Part shown: positions 38,099 to 48,075 of the stretch, piece after piece | Layout: each line of letters begins with the position of its first letter | How positions within the stretch are numbered: position 1 is the first letter of the stretch | Notes under the pieces: model-generated | What the model was told of the DNA's origin: nothing | Databases searched by the model: none | What the model saw: only the letters and a program-made list of their open reading frames with translations | DNA from: Brumicola pallidula DSM 14239 = ACAM 615 | Lineage (GTDB): Bacteria; Pseudomonadota; Gammaproteobacteria; Enterobacterales; Alteromonadaceae | Assembly: GCF_000428905.1 (NCBI RefSeq) | Contig: NZ_KE386818.1 | Location: 58,231 to 122,230, forward strand | Direction: 5' to 3' | Length of the DNA stretch: 64,000 nucleotides | Made by a program: the position numbers and the translations under genes

Positions 38099-39145
38099 AT
38101 GAAGACAACGCTTACTATTCAAACTCCAGACGATTGGCATTTGCATTTTCGTGATGGTGAAATGCTCAAAGAAACAGTACCAGCAACCGCTCGTTGTTTT
38201 AAGCGAGCTATTGCTATGCCTAACTTGATGCCACCGGTTACGACGACTCAAATGGCCTTAGATTATAAACAACGTATTTTAGATGCTGTGCCTGCAGGCA
38301 TTGAATTTGAGCCATTGGTGACATTGTTCCTAACTAATCAAACTTCTGCACAAGAAATCAAAAATGCCAAGTCCGCGGGTATTGTTGCATCAAAACTGTA
38401 TCCTGCGGGGGCGACAACCAATTCCGCCGCGGCAGTTAAAGGTATAAAGACGCTCTACCCTGTTTTTGCAGCGATGCAAGAAGTGGGTATGTTGCTACTT
38501 ATTCACGGTGAAGTAACTGAAGCGCATATTGACATATTTGACCGTGAAAAAGCGTTTATAGAGACTTATTTGCGTGACATCGTGAATGACTTCCCTAACT
38601 TAAAGGTGGTGTTTGAGCATATCACAACCAAAGAAGCGGTCGATTTTGTGCTTGAATCTTCAGACAACGTGGCAGCGACCATTACGCCTCAGCATCTACT
38701 ACTAAATCGCAACGATTTATTGGTTGGTGGTTTGCGTCCTCACAACTACTGCTTGCCCGTGTTAAAACGTAATACTCATCAACAAGCATTGAGAGAAGTG
38801 GTTGCATCGGGCTCTAATAAGTTCTTCCTAGGTACCGATTCAGCACCACATGAAAAAAATAAAAAAGAAAATGCCTGCGGTTGCGCTGGTTGTTACAGTG
38901 CATGGAGTGCGATTGAATTGTATGCGCAGGTATTTGAAGATTTAGGTGTTATTGAAAAACTAGAAGGTTTTGCTAGTCACTTTGGTCCTGATTTTTATGG
39001 ATTGCCGCGCAATGAAGGCACCATCACACTCAACAAACAAAGCTGGGAAGTTCCTAGCAGTATTAAATTACCCACAAACGGTGTCACCGATGATGAAATA
39101 GTGCCATTTTTTGCAGGTGAAACCCTACAATGGAAATTAGCATGA
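38099..39145 (+). CDS. pyrC: Dihydroorotase
   Basis: Cyclises carbamoyl aspartate to dihydroorotate in pyrimidine synthesis. With ATG at 38099 the protein has 348 residues, the same as E. coli PyrC. Zinc ligands His14 and His16 ([10 protein letters not shown]), the carbamylated Lys in [28 protein letters not shown] and [13 protein letters not shown] are visible. An upstream ATG at 38081 would add six residues; AGGA before 38099 supports the shorter form. Its last bases overlap dbpA (ATGA). Confidence 0.96.
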   Translation: MKTTLTIQTPDDWHLHFRDGEMLKETVPATARCFKRAIAMPNLMPPVTTTQMALDYKQRILDAVPAGIEFEPLVTLFLTNQTSAQEIKNAKSAGIVASKLYPAGATTNSAAAVKGIKTLYPVFAAMQEVGMLLLIHGEVTEAHIDIFDREKAFIETYLRDIVNDFPNLKVVFEHITTKEAVDFVLESSDNVAATITPQHLLLNRNDLLVGGLRPHNYCLPVLKRNTHQQALREVVASGSNKFFLGTDSAPHEKNKKENACGCAGCYSAWSAIELYAQVFEDLGVIEKLEGFASHFGPDFYGLPRNEGTITLNKQSWEVPSSIKLPTNGVTDDEIVPFFAGETLQWKLA

Positions 39146-40554
39146 CATCAACTGCGACAGATAGCGCGACTTCATTTTCTAGTTTAGGTTTATCAGAACC
39201 TTTGATGGAAGCCTTAGATGCCTTAGAGTTTACGCAAATGACGCAAACTCAACAAGCGTGCTTACCTGATGTATTAGCAGGTGCTGATGTTGCTGTACAA
39301 GCAAAAACAGGCAGTGGTAAAACACTCGCGTTTGGATTAGCGCTGCTAAGTAAAATTGATGTTGAAGCTAAAAATCCACAATCCCTTATTATGTGTCCAA
39401 CCCGCGAATTAGCCGAGCAGGTCGCTGAACAAATTCGCTTGTTGGCTAAACGCATGTCTAACTTAAAGGTGGTGTCTTTAGTTGGCGGCATGCCAATGGG
39501 TCCGCAAATAATATCATTGCGTTACGGTGCGAATGTTGTTGTTGGCACTCCAGGGCGTATTATGGATCATATTGGTAAGCGCACATTGAGCTTAAAAAAA
39601 GTGAATTGTTTTGTTCTAGATGAAGCTGATCGCATGCTTGATATGGGTTTTGAAGATGAGATGCGGGTGGTCATGCATCATCTTTCACGAACATCCTCAG
39701 CAGCAACACGACAAACCTTGTTATTTTCGGCTACTTTCCCCGATCAGATAAAAAGCATTACGGATCAATATCAACGCGATGCAAAGATCATAAAGGTTGA
39801 CGATGGTCAATCAGCGCCGAACATAGAACAGCAAGCTTATCGGATTAGTAACGAACATCGCACTCAGGCAGTAGCAGCTTTACTAACTCATCATCAAATT
39901 GAATCGACTATCGTATTTTGCCGTACGAGACGTGAAACCAGAGAACTCAGTGATGAGTTATACCAAATGGGTTTCACTGCGGTCGGTTTACACGGTGACT
40001 TAGAACAATCCGAGCGTAGTCAAGTATTAGCCAGATTTGCGAATAAAACCGTGAGCGTTTTAGTAGCCACTGATGTTGCTGCGCGCGGACTCGACATTGA
40101 ACGCGTTGATTTAGTGATTAACCATAGAGTAAGTGAAGATATAGATACTCATACGCATCGAATAGGGCGTACCGGTAGAGCCGACGAAAAAGGCTTAGCG
40201 ATCACTTTAATTGATGATACCGAAGAAGGTAAGTTGGATGAAATAGCAGCGAAAACAGATGCTAAAATCAGTAAGCTACATATACAAGGTGTGCGCTTTC
40301 ATGCAAACCGAATAAGAGAGCCTGAATTTGTTTGTATCGCAGTTGATGGTGGTAAACGCGACAAGTTACGTCCGGGTGATATTTTAGGCGCGTTGACCAA
40401 AGAGGCTGAAGTGCCTGGCGAAGATATTGGTAAAATTTCGATTTCTGCTCGCAATACCTACATTGCTATAAAAGCGAGAAGCGTCAAACGTGTTTTAAGT
40501 CAGTTTCGTGAACGCCGTATCAAAGGGAAACGCTTTAAGGCTAGAAAACTATAA
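39142..40554 (+). CDS. dbpA: ATP-dependent RNA helicase DbpA
   Basis: DEAD-box helicase helping 50S assembly by binding 23S rRNA hairpin 92. The 470 residues have AKTGSGKT (Walker A), [34 protein letters not shown], and HRIGRTGRA. The C-terminal RNA-binding domain has the DbpA mark [18 protein letters not shown] and a basic end [16 protein letters not shown] at 39142 overlaps the pyrC stop (ATGA) with TGGAAA upstream; an in-frame ATG at 39130 lies inside pyrC. Translation is probably coupled to pyrC. Confidence 0.95.
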   Translation: MTSTATDSATSFSSLGLSEPLMEALDALEFTQMTQTQQACLPDVLAGADVAVQAKTGSGKTLAFGLALLSKIDVEAKNPQSLIMCPTRELAEQVAEQIRLLAKRMSNLKVVSLVGGMPMGPQIISLRYGANVVVGTPGRIMDHIGKRTLSLKKVNCFVLDEADRMLDMGFEDEMRVVMHHLSRTSSAATRQTLLFSATFPDQIKSITDQYQRDAKIIKVDDGQSAPNIEQQAYRISNEHRTQAVAALLTHHQIESTIVFCRTRRETRELSDELYQMGFTAVGLHGDLEQSERSQVLARFANKTVSVLVATDVAARGLDIERVDLVINHRVSEDIDTHTHRIGRTGRADEKGLAITLIDDTEEGKLDEIAAKTDAKISKLHIQGVRFHANRIREPEFVCIAVDGGKRDKLRPGDILGALTKEAEVPGEDIGKISISARNTYIAIKARSVKRVLSQFRERRIKGKRFKARKL

Positions 40555-40655
40555 GTTAGAGCAAGCAAACCTTGTTTGAGGGATATGACGTTTACGAATA
40601 GATCGCAGCTCCAGTTTGAAGGTATTAACACCAGTAAAATTATATATAAAGTACA

Positions 40656-40686
40656 TAAAAAAGGGATCTAATCGATCCCTTTTTTT
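40656..40686. terminator. Bidirectional Rho-independent terminator
   Basis: AGGGATC (40662-40668) pairs with GATCCCT (40674-40680) over a five-base loop, with A-run before and T-run after, so it can act both ways: for pyrC-dbpA and, less directly, for the convergent peptidase gene. Confidence 0.93.
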
Positions 40687-40690
40687 ATTC

Positions 40691-40760
40691 TTTTAAAAGC
40701 TGTTTTAAAAGCTGTTTTAAAAGCTGTTTTAAAAGCTGTTTTAAAAGCTGTTTTAAAAGC
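40691..40760. repeat. 12-bp tandem repeat, nearly six copies
   Basis: Five perfect copies of TTTTAAAAGCTG followed by a partial sixth (ten bases). The unit contains palindromes TTTTAAAA and AGCT. It sits between the dbpA terminator and the 3' end of the M13 peptidase gene, outside coding sequence. Such perfect arrays arise by slippage and vary in copy number between strains. Confidence 0.97.
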
Positions 40761-40797
40761 GTTATAGGCAAATTTAAATTCGCCTATAACTAAGCGA

Positions 40798-42864
40798 TCA
40801 CCAAATCTTCACACGCTCTTCCTCTGGAAGATAAAGTGCATCAGTTGGTTTCACGTCAAACGCTTTGTAGAACTCAGGAACGTTACGAACCGCTCCATTT
40901 GCACGGAATTGAGCAGGCGAGTGCGGGTCAGTATTAATTTGGCTTTTTAAGGCCTCATCACGGTACTTACCAGCCCAGACTTGAGCAAAACCGAGGAAAA
41001 CACGCTGTTCACCTGTAAACCCATCTAAAATAGGTGACGCTTGACCATCCAATGACATTTGATATGCTCTAAGCGCAATGCTTATGCCACCAAGGTCACC
41101 AATGTTTTCGCCTAATGTAAATTCACCATTGACGAAGATACCTTCTAACGGTTCAAATTCGTTGTATTGCTCCACCAGTTTAGCGGTTCTTGTTTTAAAT
41201 TCTTCACGGTCAGTATCAGTCCACCAATTGCGTAATACGCCGTCACCGTCAAACGTGCTGCCGGCATCATCAAAGCCATGACCGATTTCGTGACCAATAA
41301 CTGCGCCAATACCACCATAGTTAACTGCATCTTCCGCTTCTAAGTCAAAGAACGGAGGTTGTAATATTGCAGCAGGAAACACAATTTCATTTGCTGTTGG
41401 ATTGTAATAAGCATTTACTGTTTGTGGAGTCATACCCCATTCCGTTTTATCTACAGGCTTGCCTTGTTTTGCTAATTCTTCAGCATACGTCACATTTGCG
41501 GCATTGCGTAAATTACCAAATAAGTCGTTATCAGATACCTCTAATGCGGAATAGTCTTTCCACTTATCAGGGTAGCCAATTTTCACCGTAAACTTAGATA
41601 ATTTTTCAAGCGCTTGAATACGCGTTTCATCAGTCATCCAATCCAGATCTTTAATGCTAACTTGATAAGCTGAAATAAGGTTATCAACCATGACTTGCAT
41701 GCGCTGTTTGGCTTCTGGTGGGAAGTGTTGTTTTACGTAAACTTTACCAATTACTTCACCTAATGTGCTGTTCAGTAAACCGGTCGCACGACGCCACATT
41801 GGACGCTGTTCTTCTACGCCATATAATACGGTGCTGTAGAAGTCAAAATTTGCTTTATCCATTGCCATGTTTAATGAACCAGCTGAGGAATTAATTACGC
41901 CCCATTGTAAAAATGACTTCCAATCATCAAGTGAAGTTTCAGCAATCACCTTATCGATACCGGCTAAGAAGTCATTTTGCATGATTATCATAGTTTCTGG
42001 CATCTCAAAACCTGACGCTTTTATAAAAACATTCCAGTTGAAATTAGGCATTAGGGCTCTCAATTCGTCCATGCTCAGTTTGTCATAGTTTTCAGCCCAG
42101 TTTCTCGCTTGTTCTTTTTTCATGTGTTGTTGGGCAATTCTAGTTTCAAGTGCTAACAACATTTCAGCATTTTTTGCGCCATCTTCTAAGCCAGCTAAAG
42201 TAAACATTTTTTCAATATGCGCTTGGTAGGCAGCAAGAATTTTTTTACCGTCTTCATCTTCTTTAAAATAGTACTCACGGTCAGGCAAACCAATACCGGC
42301 TTGCCATGCATAGAGTGCGTAATCATTGGGTGACTTAAAATCAGCGTATTGGAAAAAACTGACTGGGGTGGCGTAACCATATTTAACTGAATATGCGAAG
42401 TATTCAACGAGTTGGTCGTAGTTAGTAATTTCAGCAATTTTATCAAACTCTGATTTTAACGGTTTGACGCCTACTTTATTGCGGTTGTCGATGTTCATAT
42501 ATGAGCTGTACATGTCGCCAACCTTCTGCTCATCAGAGCCGGCCGCGTAGTCGCCCTGTGAGGCTGTATCAATAATCGCTTTGACGTGTTCTTGCGCTTC
42601 GTCAGCCAAAATTGCAAAATTTCCGTAAGATGCCTTATCTGCCGGGATTTCTGTCGTTTTCAACCATGTGCCATTCACATAATTAAAAAAGTTATCACCA
42701 GGTCGAACACTTAAGTCCATGTTCTGTGTAAGAATACCTGATTTCATTGCGACTTTTTGTTCAGCCGCTATTGGCATTGTTTCTGTTGATTGTTGCGCGG
42801 GGGTGCAGGCGCCAACTGCAATAGCGACGCTAAGGGCTAACAGTGCCTTTTTGAGGTGCCTCAT
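40798..42864 (-). CDS. M13-family metallopeptidase lipoprotein
   Basis: A 688-residue neprilysin/PepO-type zinc endopeptidase that cleaves peptides. The zinc motif HEIGH (about His525-His529) followed by GFDDAGSTFDGDG, the third ligand in GENIGDLGG (about residue 585), NAYYNPTANEIVFPAAIL and the C-end terminating in KIW are all family marks. The N-end MRHLKKALLALSVAIAVGAC is a lipoprotein signal (lipobox VGAC). ATG at 42864 is eight bases after AGGAC; the ATG at 42870 is too close to it. Probably in the envelope. Stands alone. Confidence 0.94.
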   Translation of the reverse strand: MRHLKKALLALSVAIAVGACTPAQQSTETMPIAAEQKVAMKSGILTQNMDLSVRPGDNFFNYVNGTWLKTTEIPADKASYGNFAILADEAQEHVKAIIDTASQGDYAAGSDEQKVGDMYSSYMNIDNRNKVGVKPLKSEFDKIAEITNYDQLVEYFAYSVKYGYATPVSFFQYADFKSPNDYALYAWQAGIGLPDREYYFKEDEDGKKILAAYQAHIEKMFTLAGLEDGAKNAEMLLALETRIAQQHMKKEQARNWAENYDKLSMDELRALMPNFNWNVFIKASGFEMPETMIIMQNDFLAGIDKVIAETSLDDWKSFLQWGVINSSAGSLNMAMDKANFDFYSTVLYGVEEQRPMWRRATGLLNSTLGEVIGKVYVKQHFPPEAKQRMQVMVDNLISAYQVSIKDLDWMTDETRIQALEKLSKFTVKIGYPDKWKDYSALEVSDNDLFGNLRNAANVTYAEELAKQGKPVDKTEWGMTPQTVNAYYNPTANEIVFPAAILQPPFFDLEAEDAVNYGGIGAVIGHEIGHGFDDAGSTFDGDGVLRNWWTDTDREEFKTRTAKLVEQYNEFEPLEGIFVNGEFTLGENIGDLGGISIALRAYQMSLDGQASPILDGFTGEQRVFLGFAQVWAGKYRDEALKSQINTDPHSPAQFRANGAVRNVPEFYKAFDVKPTDALYLPEEERVKIW

Positions 42865-43104
42865 TTTCATGTCCTATGGTTCTGTTCGTTAGTGACTCAT
42901 TACCTTATAGCCAAAGTAGAAAGAATCAACTACAAACACGAAATTGAAATAACTTGTAACATTAAAGCGTCTATTAGATGGCTGAAGTGAGCGACATGTA
43001 TTCTTGCTCTGTTACGTTTGCGGTGGCTATTTACAGGTATTCACATAAGATACGGTTATGATATTGGCTTATTAAATTGTTAAATTAACTAAAAAGGAAG
43101 AAAT

Positions 43105-43518
43105 ATGAATGCATCAATTATTGTGTTGCTGGGTTATATAAGTTGGACACTAGTATTGCTATTAGCATTGGCTGTATACCGCACTTATTTAACACAGAGT
43201 GGCAAATTTAAAGGGCTTAAATTTCAGGCCGATGGTTCGGACGTGCCCGAATTTGGTAACAGATTGACCCGTGCTCAGGCAAATTGTGTTGAATGTTTTA
43301 GCTTTATTGGCGGCGTCCTCCTTTTAGCTATTGCAACCGATTCGACAGCCATTACCAATGGACTCGCTTATATATTATTAGCGGCAAGATTGGGCCAATC
43401 AATCGTGCATCTAGTATCAACCACTAATATGGCGATTCAAGCTCGATTTGTGTTCTTTTTAATTCAATTTGGTATAGTTATTTACTGGATTTTGACGCTT
43501 TTTGCAACGTTCCTTTAG
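43105..43518 (+). CDS. MAPEG-family membrane protein
   Basis: A 137-residue protein with four hydrophobic helices (about 5-27, 60-82, 83-103, 112-136). The loop GNRLTRAQANCVECFSFIGG and the AARLGQSIVHLV segment match the MAPEG family (membrane-associated eicosanoid and glutathione metabolism). The catalytic activity in bacteria is uncertain. AAAAAGGAAGAAAT before the ATG is a strong Shine-Dalgarno site. A terminator lies about 80 bp downstream. Confidence 0.9.
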   Translation: MNASIIVLLGYISWTLVLLLALAVYRTYLTQSGKFKGLKFQADGSDVPEFGNRLTRAQANCVECFSFIGGVLLLAIATDSTAITNGLAYILLAARLGQSIVHLVSTTNMAIQARFVFFLIQFGIVIYWILTLFATFL

Positions 43519-43599
43519 TCATTCCAATAAAGAAAACAGTTGCTTACTGTTGAGTTGCGTTTTTTATTTGTAGCGCTTGACAAGAGGTGTAAAACACGG

Positions 43600-43633
43600 A
43601 AAAGATTGCTGGGCTGTTTCAGCAATCTTTTTT
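43600..43633 (+). terminator. Rho-independent terminator after the MAPEG gene
   Basis: AAAGATTGCTG (43601-43611) pairs with CAGCAATCTTT (43620-43630), an 11-bp stem with an eight-base loop, followed by TTT. Confidence 0.93.
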
Positions 43634-43660
43634 GTGTTTGATGTAATAATAGCGAGGAAT

Positions 43661-43669
43661 TGGTATAAT
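43661..43669 (+). promoter_or_regulatory. Extended -10 promoter element
   Basis: TGGTATAAT is a perfect extended -10 (TGnTATAAT) about 150 bp before the ABC exporter gene, with no good -35. The long leader (43670-43822) shows nothing else recognised. Confidence 0.55.
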
Positions 43670-43822
43670 GCATGCGCGCAATTATACAATACCTAAACAG
43701 CTATCAGTATCTAAGTCAAAATTAAGTATCAATAGCTTGAGCACTGAATAAATTAAACCAAAAAATTATAGTTTGTCGCTAACCTACTGCCTATTTTACA
43801 TCCACTTAAATAAAGAGAGAGC

Positions 43823-45664
43823 ATGTTTTCATTTTTTGAAAATCTAACCAAAGCGTTCCCAGAAGATGCCCCCGCACAACCACCTAAAGACTTCGTTGCA
43901 TTCTGCCGTTATTATTCCTCGGGTATGTGGAAAGTACTTATTACGGTATCAATAATTAGCGCCGTGGTTGCCATTTTAGAAGTGTCGTTATTTGGCTATA
44001 TGGGGCAACTTGTTGATTGGTTTGCAACTCGTGACAAAGCCACGTTTATTGCACAAGAAATGAATAGCTTAATCTGGATGGGATTGGTCGTGATGGTTTT
44101 TTTACCGGTGCTGGTAATTCTCCAATCGGCGCTAACGCATCAATCTTTATTAGGTAATTTTCCGATGCGTATCCGTTGGCAAGCGCATAGGTATCTTTTA
44201 GGGCAAAGTTTATCATTTTATCAAGACGAGTTTGCAGGGCGCGTCGCGACAAAAGTGATGCAAACTGCGTTGTCTGTGCGCGAGACAGTGATGAAAATCA
44301 TGAACCTTGCGGTTTACATTTGCGTTTACTTTATCAGTATTATTGTACTGGTTTTTTCTACCGACTGGCGTTTGAGTGTGCCATTAATAATCTGGCTAGT
44401 GGTGTATGTGGTTATCCTTCGAGCGCTCCTCCCTAGACTAAAAGCAATTTCCCAGAAACAAGCAGACGCTCGGTCTATTATGACTGGCAGAATAATTGAC
44501 AGTTACACTAATATCATGACCGTTAAACTGTTTTCTCACAACAAGCGTGAAGAAGACTATGCGCGTGAAGGAATGGATGGATTTCTGCAGACCGTCTATC
44601 CGCAAATGCGCTTGGTTACTGTATTACAGGCTTGCGTTTGGGCGAGTAACTCGTTGTTGGTTTTTTCAATATCGGCGCTCGCAATATACTTATGGGTAAA
44701 TGGAGTTGTATCGCCGGGTGATATTGCCATAGCGGTGAGCTTAAGCTTACGTTTAAATGGAATGTCGCAGTGGATAATGTGGGAGGTTTCGGCATTATTT
44801 GAAAATATTGGTACCGTTCAAGATGGGATCAATACGCTGGCAATGCCCGCAACTATTGAAGACAAAATTAAGGCGTCTGTGCTAAAAGTGAAGGGTGGCG
44901 GGATTGAATTCAAAGACGTTAATTTTGCATACGTAGCCAAGAATAATACTGAAATAAAAGTATTAGAAAACTTAAATATTAGTATTCGAGAGGGTGAAAA
45001 AGTTGGGCTGGTAGGGCGCTCGGGTGCGGGTAAGTCAACCTTAGTAAACTTGCTCTTGCGTTTTTACGATATTCAATCGGGAAAAATTGTTATCGACGGG
45101 CAAGACATCACCGACGTTAAGCAAGAGAGTTTGCGTAGGCATATTAGCATGGTGACGCAAGACACCTCATTGATGCACCGCAGCGTGCGCGACAATATTA
45201 TTTATGGCCGCACGGACGCCACTGATGAGGATATGATAAAAGCAGCTAAACAGGCAGAGGCGCATGAGTTTATTTTGTTACTGAGCGATGCAAAAGGCCG
45301 CACAGGTTATGATGCTCATGTCGGAGAGCGCGGAGTTAAGTTATCTGGTGGTCAAAGGCAACGTATTGCGATTGCCAGAGTTATGCTGAAAGATGCGCCT
45401 ATTCTGATTTTAGATGAAGCAACGTCGGCGTTAGATTCAGAGGTTGAAGCGGCTATTCAGCAATGCTTGGACCAAGTTATGCAACAGAAGACAGTATTAG
45501 CTATTGCTCACCGACTATCCACTATTGCGCAAATGGACCGTTTGTTAGTGCTGGACAAAGGCAAGGTTGTAGAGTCAGGCAACCATCAAGAATTACTTGA
45601 AAAAAATGGAATTTATGCCAAGTTATGGGCACATCAAACAGGTGGGTTTATAGGTATTAATTAG
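43823..45664 (+). CDS. ABC exporter, fused permease and ATPase
   Basis: A 613-residue half-transporter of the MsbA/multidrug type, which would work as a homodimer. About six transmembrane helices lie in residues 35-330; the nucleotide-binding domain has Walker A GRSGAGKST (about 398-406), Q-loop MVTQDTSLMHRSVRDNI, signature LSGGQRQRIA (about 509-518), Walker B ILILDEATSALD and the switch His in AIAHRLSTI. Substrate cannot be told. GAGAGAGC precedes the ATG. Single gene. Confidence 0.93.
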   Translation: MFSFFENLTKAFPEDAPAQPPKDFVAFCRYYSSGMWKVLITVSIISAVVAILEVSLFGYMGQLVDWFATRDKATFIAQEMNSLIWMGLVVMVFLPVLVILQSALTHQSLLGNFPMRIRWQAHRYLLGQSLSFYQDEFAGRVATKVMQTALSVRETVMKIMNLAVYICVYFISIIVLVFSTDWRLSVPLIIWLVVYVVILRALLPRLKAISQKQADARSIMTGRIIDSYTNIMTVKLFSHNKREEDYAREGMDGFLQTVYPQMRLVTVLQACVWASNSLLVFSISALAIYLWVNGVVSPGDIAIAVSLSLRLNGMSQWIMWEVSALFENIGTVQDGINTLAMPATIEDKIKASVLKVKGGGIEFKDVNFAYVAKNNTEIKVLENLNISIREGEKVGLVGRSGAGKSTLVNLLLRFYDIQSGKIVIDGQDITDVKQESLRRHISMVTQDTSLMHRSVRDNIIYGRTDATDEDMIKAAKQAEAHEFILLLSDAKGRTGYDAHVGERGVKLSGGQRQRIAIARVMLKDAPILILDEATSALDSEVEAAIQQCLDQVMQQKTVLAIAHRLSTIAQMDRLLVLDKGKVVESGNHQELLEKNGIYAKLWAHQTGGFIGIN

Positions 45665-45892
45665 AGGTGGCGGTAAAACATCCTTAAAATAAAAGCGTAC
45701 ACATTCTTTATTCGTATTGTACTGGGGTGCTTAACCTTGGTTCGTAATACCAAGTCACGAAGACCTTGGGGAAGGTGGATTTGTTGTCGATGAATCGGTG
45801 ATATTTTGAGCCTCACCACATATTAAAAATAGAGTGTTAGCATTATAGAGCATTAATTTGCTAGAATAGTGCAACTAAGCGGTGCAAGGTAC
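45665..45892. other. Intergenic stretch before the tRNA promoter
   Basis: No gene seen. CTTGGT (45736-45741) and ACCAAG (45749-45754) form a small hairpin, overlapped by a second pair TTCGT/ACGAA (45741-45745 and 45757-45761), so the two are mutually exclusive. No T-run follows, so it is not a standard terminator. Confidence 0.5.
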
Positions 45893-45920
45893 TTGTATAA
45901 CTTGTTTGCATGAGTATAAT
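45893..45920 (+). promoter_or_regulatory. Promoter of the tRNA-Trp/secE unit
   Basis: TTGTAT (45893-45898), 16 bp, then a perfect TATAAT (45915-45920). The following ACTGCTCCCTCCC is the C-rich discriminator common at growth-rate-controlled stable RNA promoters. It lies about 90 bp before the tRNA. Confidence 0.65.
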
Positions 45921-46010
45921 ACTGCTCCCTCCCTTATGACGCTGATGACTTCCTTTCAAGAACACAACATCACAAGGGAATTGTAGCTGAAAAATGTATC
46001 GCACGGATTT

Positions 46011-46087
46011 AGGGGTGTAGTTCCAATTGGTAGAACAGCGGTCTCCAAAACCGATGGCTGGGGGTTCGAGTCCCTCCACCCCTGCCA
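46011..46087 (+). tRNA. tRNA-Trp (anticodon CCA)
   Basis: All arms fold: acceptor AGGGGTG/CACCCCT, D-arm GTTC/GAAC, anticodon loop CTCCAAA with anticodon CCA at 46045-46047, T-arm with GTTCGAGT, and an encoded 3' CCA (46085-46087). The D-loop is one base longer than in E. coli tRNA-Trp, and position 27-43 (46038 and 46054) is a G-A mismatch. It precedes secE-nusG as in E. coli and is probably on the same transcript. Confidence 0.97.
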
Positions 46088-46171
46088 CTTTTTATAGTGG
46101 CGTAGGTCCGACGTAACAATTTAATTAATAGCTCGCTAATTTTAGGCGTAGCTAGTTTAGGGTAACCACTG

Positions 46172-46549
46172 ATGAGTGATAAGGCAGAAAACGCGTCTAA
46201 TCCGTTAGACCTCGCAAAATGGATTATAGTGATCGCCCTTTTAGGTGGTTTGGTTTACGCATATAGTGCATATGAAGAAATATCGGTGTTATACAGGGCA
46301 CTTGCTGCTGTTAGTATCGTGGTCATTTCTTTAGGCATTGCGGCAACAACGCAAAAAGGTAGTAATTTCCTAGTATTTGCAAAAGATGCGCGTACTGAAG
46401 TTCGCAAAGTTATTTGGCCTAGCCGCAGTGAAGCAAATCGAATGACACTTATCATTCTCTTGGCCACTGCAGTAGTTGGTTTGATGCTATATCTGATTGA
46501 CATGGTTTTAGTTTATGTCATTGGCTTAATTACCAACATCGGAGTGTAA
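46172..46549 (+). CDS. secE: Preprotein translocase subunit SecE
   Basis: Essential clamp subunit of the SecYEG channel. The 125 residues have three transmembrane helices (about 14-33, 40-58, 92-118), the long gammaproteobacterial form, and the conserved amphipathic [23 protein letters not shown] (about 69-91). The stop is 2 bp before nusG, the normal operon arrangement. It follows tRNA-Trp by about 85 bp. Confidence 0.97.
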   Translation: MSDKAENASNPLDLAKWIIVIALLGGLVYAYSAYEEISVLYRALAAVSIVVISLGIAATTQKGSNFLVFAKDARTEVRKVIWPSRSEANRMTLIILLATAVVGLMLYLIDMVLVYVIGLITNIGV

Positions 46550-46551
46550 GC

Positions 46552-47088
46552 ATGTCTGACAAGAAATGGTATGTAGTGCAAGCATTCTCACAATATGAAG
46601 GGCGTGTTCAAAAGACACTGCTTGAATATATCAAAATGCACGGTATGGAAGATTACTTCGGTGAAATTTTAGTACCTACCGAAGAAGTAGTAGAAATGCG
46701 AGCCGGTCAAAAGCGCAAATCTGAGCGCAAGTTTTTTCCGGGCTATGTATTAGTTGAAATGGAAATGAACGAAGATTCTTGGCATTTAGTGAAAAGTATT
46801 CCACGTGTTCTTGGTTTTATTGGTGGTACATCCGACCGTCCAATGCCAATCACGCAGAAAGAGGCTGATGCTATATTAAATCGCCTACAAGAAGGCGTTG
46901 ATAAGCCAAGACCAAAAACATTGTTCGAGCCGGGCGAAGTTGTTCGTGTTACTGAAGGTCCATTTGCGGACTTCAATGGCACAGTAGAGGAAGTAGACTA
47001 CGAGAAAAGCCGCTTGAAAGTGTCTGTATTGATATTTGGCCGTTCAACACCGGTGGAATTAGAATTTGGACAAGTAGAAAAAGGTTAA
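46552..47088 (+). CDS. nusG: Transcription termination/antitermination factor NusG
   Basis: Binds RNA polymerase, links it to Rho and ribosome S10. The 178 residues begin [16 protein letters not shown] (NGN domain, about 1-118) and end with a KOW domain ([29 protein letters not shown]). SecE-NusG spacing of 2 bp indicates one operon. A strong terminator follows, separating it from the ribosomal protein genes. Confidence 0.98.
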   Translation: MSDKKWYVVQAFSQYEGRVQKTLLEYIKMHGMEDYFGEILVPTEEVVEMRAGQKRKSERKFFPGYVLVEMEMNEDSWHLVKSIPRVLGFIGGTSDRPMPITQKEADAILNRLQEGVDKPRPKTLFEPGEVVRVTEGPFADFNGTVEEVDYEKSRLKVSVLIFGRSTPVELEFGQVEKG

Positions 47089-47112
47089 CTTCTTTTCTGA
47101 AATTCAATTTTG

Positions 47113-47142
47113 AAAAATCCAGCTCAAGCGCTGGATTTTTTT
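47113..47142 (+). terminator. Rho-independent terminator after nusG
   Basis: AAAAATCCAGC (47113-47123) pairs with GCTGGATTTTT (47130-47140), loop TCAAGC, followed by more T. Confidence 0.95.
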
Positions 47143-47304
47143 GATGATAATTAATCAAGCAAGCATTCCAAATACCACCTAACAATTTTCGCTTTATTAA
47201 ATAATTGTAATAAAGCAACTAATTACGACTTTCCTTTGTATCTATGTGCAGAAGTACGAATCGTCGTGCTCAGCACAACTACAACGTTCCATTAAGGATG
47301 AATT

Positions 47305-47814
47305 ATGAAAAGCGTAATTAATAATACAATAAAATTGGTTTCAGCAGCGCTACTAGCTGCGGTTTTCTCAGCAAACGTGATGGCTGGAAACTATGGAAGT
47401 AAGATGGATATTGTAGAGACAGCGGCTAGTAACAGCGATTTCTCTACATTGGTTGCTGCTGTTAAAGCGGCCGGTTTAGTTGATGCATTGAAAGCTGATG
47501 GTCCATTGACTGTGTTTGCTCCAACTAACGAAGCATTTGCAAAATTGCCTGCAGGAACGGTTGAGTCGTTATTGTTACCAGAAAATAAAGACAAACTAGT
47601 ACAAATTCTAACGTACCATGTGGTAGCTGGCGAAGTAATGGCAGCCGACGTAGTAAAGTTGACTTCTGCTACGACTTTAGAAGGTTCAGATATTACTGTA
47701 GCGGTGAGCGACGGTGGTGTTAAAGTTGACAACGCTAACGTAGTAACGACAGATATTAAGACATCTAACGGTGTTATTCACGTGATTGATACTGTAATTA
47801 TGCCTAAAGGCTAA
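47305..47814 (+). CDS. Secreted fasciclin (FAS1)-domain protein
   Basis: A 169-residue exported protein: signal peptide about 1-27 (ending NVMA), then one FAS1 domain with H1 box [17 protein letters not shown], the [19 protein letters not shown] stretch and H2 box [15 protein letters not shown]1 proteins mediate adhesion or unknown surface functions. AAGGATGAATT precedes the ATG. It stands between nusG and rplK with terminators on both sides, so it is an independent unit placed inside a normally conserved cluster. Not related to the neighbours by function as far as can be seen. Confidence 0.95.
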   Translation: MKSVINNTIKLVSAALLAAVFSANVMAGNYGSKMDIVETAASNSDFSTLVAAVKAAGLVDALKADGPLTVFAPTNEAFAKLPAGTVESLLLPENKDKLVQILTYHVVAGEVMAADVVKLTSATTLEGSDITVAVSDGGVKVDNANVVTTDIKTSNGVIHVIDTVIMPKG

Positions 47815-47839
47815 TTACTGTTTTAAAAGAATACTTGAG

Positions 47840-47866
47840 AGGTCACCTTTTCGGTGGCCTTTTTTG
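47840..47866 (+). terminator. Rho-independent terminator after the fasciclin gene
   Basis: AGGTCACC (47840-47847) pairs with GGTGGCCT (47853-47860) over loop TTTTC, followed by T-run. Confidence 0.93.
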
Positions 47867-47956
47867 GTCTTATTGAACTGAACTTGTGTAAATATTATTA
47901 TCGCAACAACGTGGATTAGATTATTCAAGGTATTTACAATATACTTGAATTAAGGC

Positions 47957-47985
47957 TTGTATTTAAATCATCAAAAGCCTATACT
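47957..47985 (+). promoter_or_regulatory. Promoter of rplK-rplA
   Basis: TTGTAT (47957-47962), 17 bp, TATACT (47980-47985), then TTGCGCCC, a GC-rich discriminator fitting stringent control. The rplK start is about 85 bp downstream. Confidence 0.75.
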
Positions 47986-48075
47986 TTGCGCCCTTTTTTA
48001 TGCATCGGGAAGCCATTTGAGAAGATATTCTCTGTATCTTCAAGGCGTTATACCCACTAATAGAGAGTAAATATA

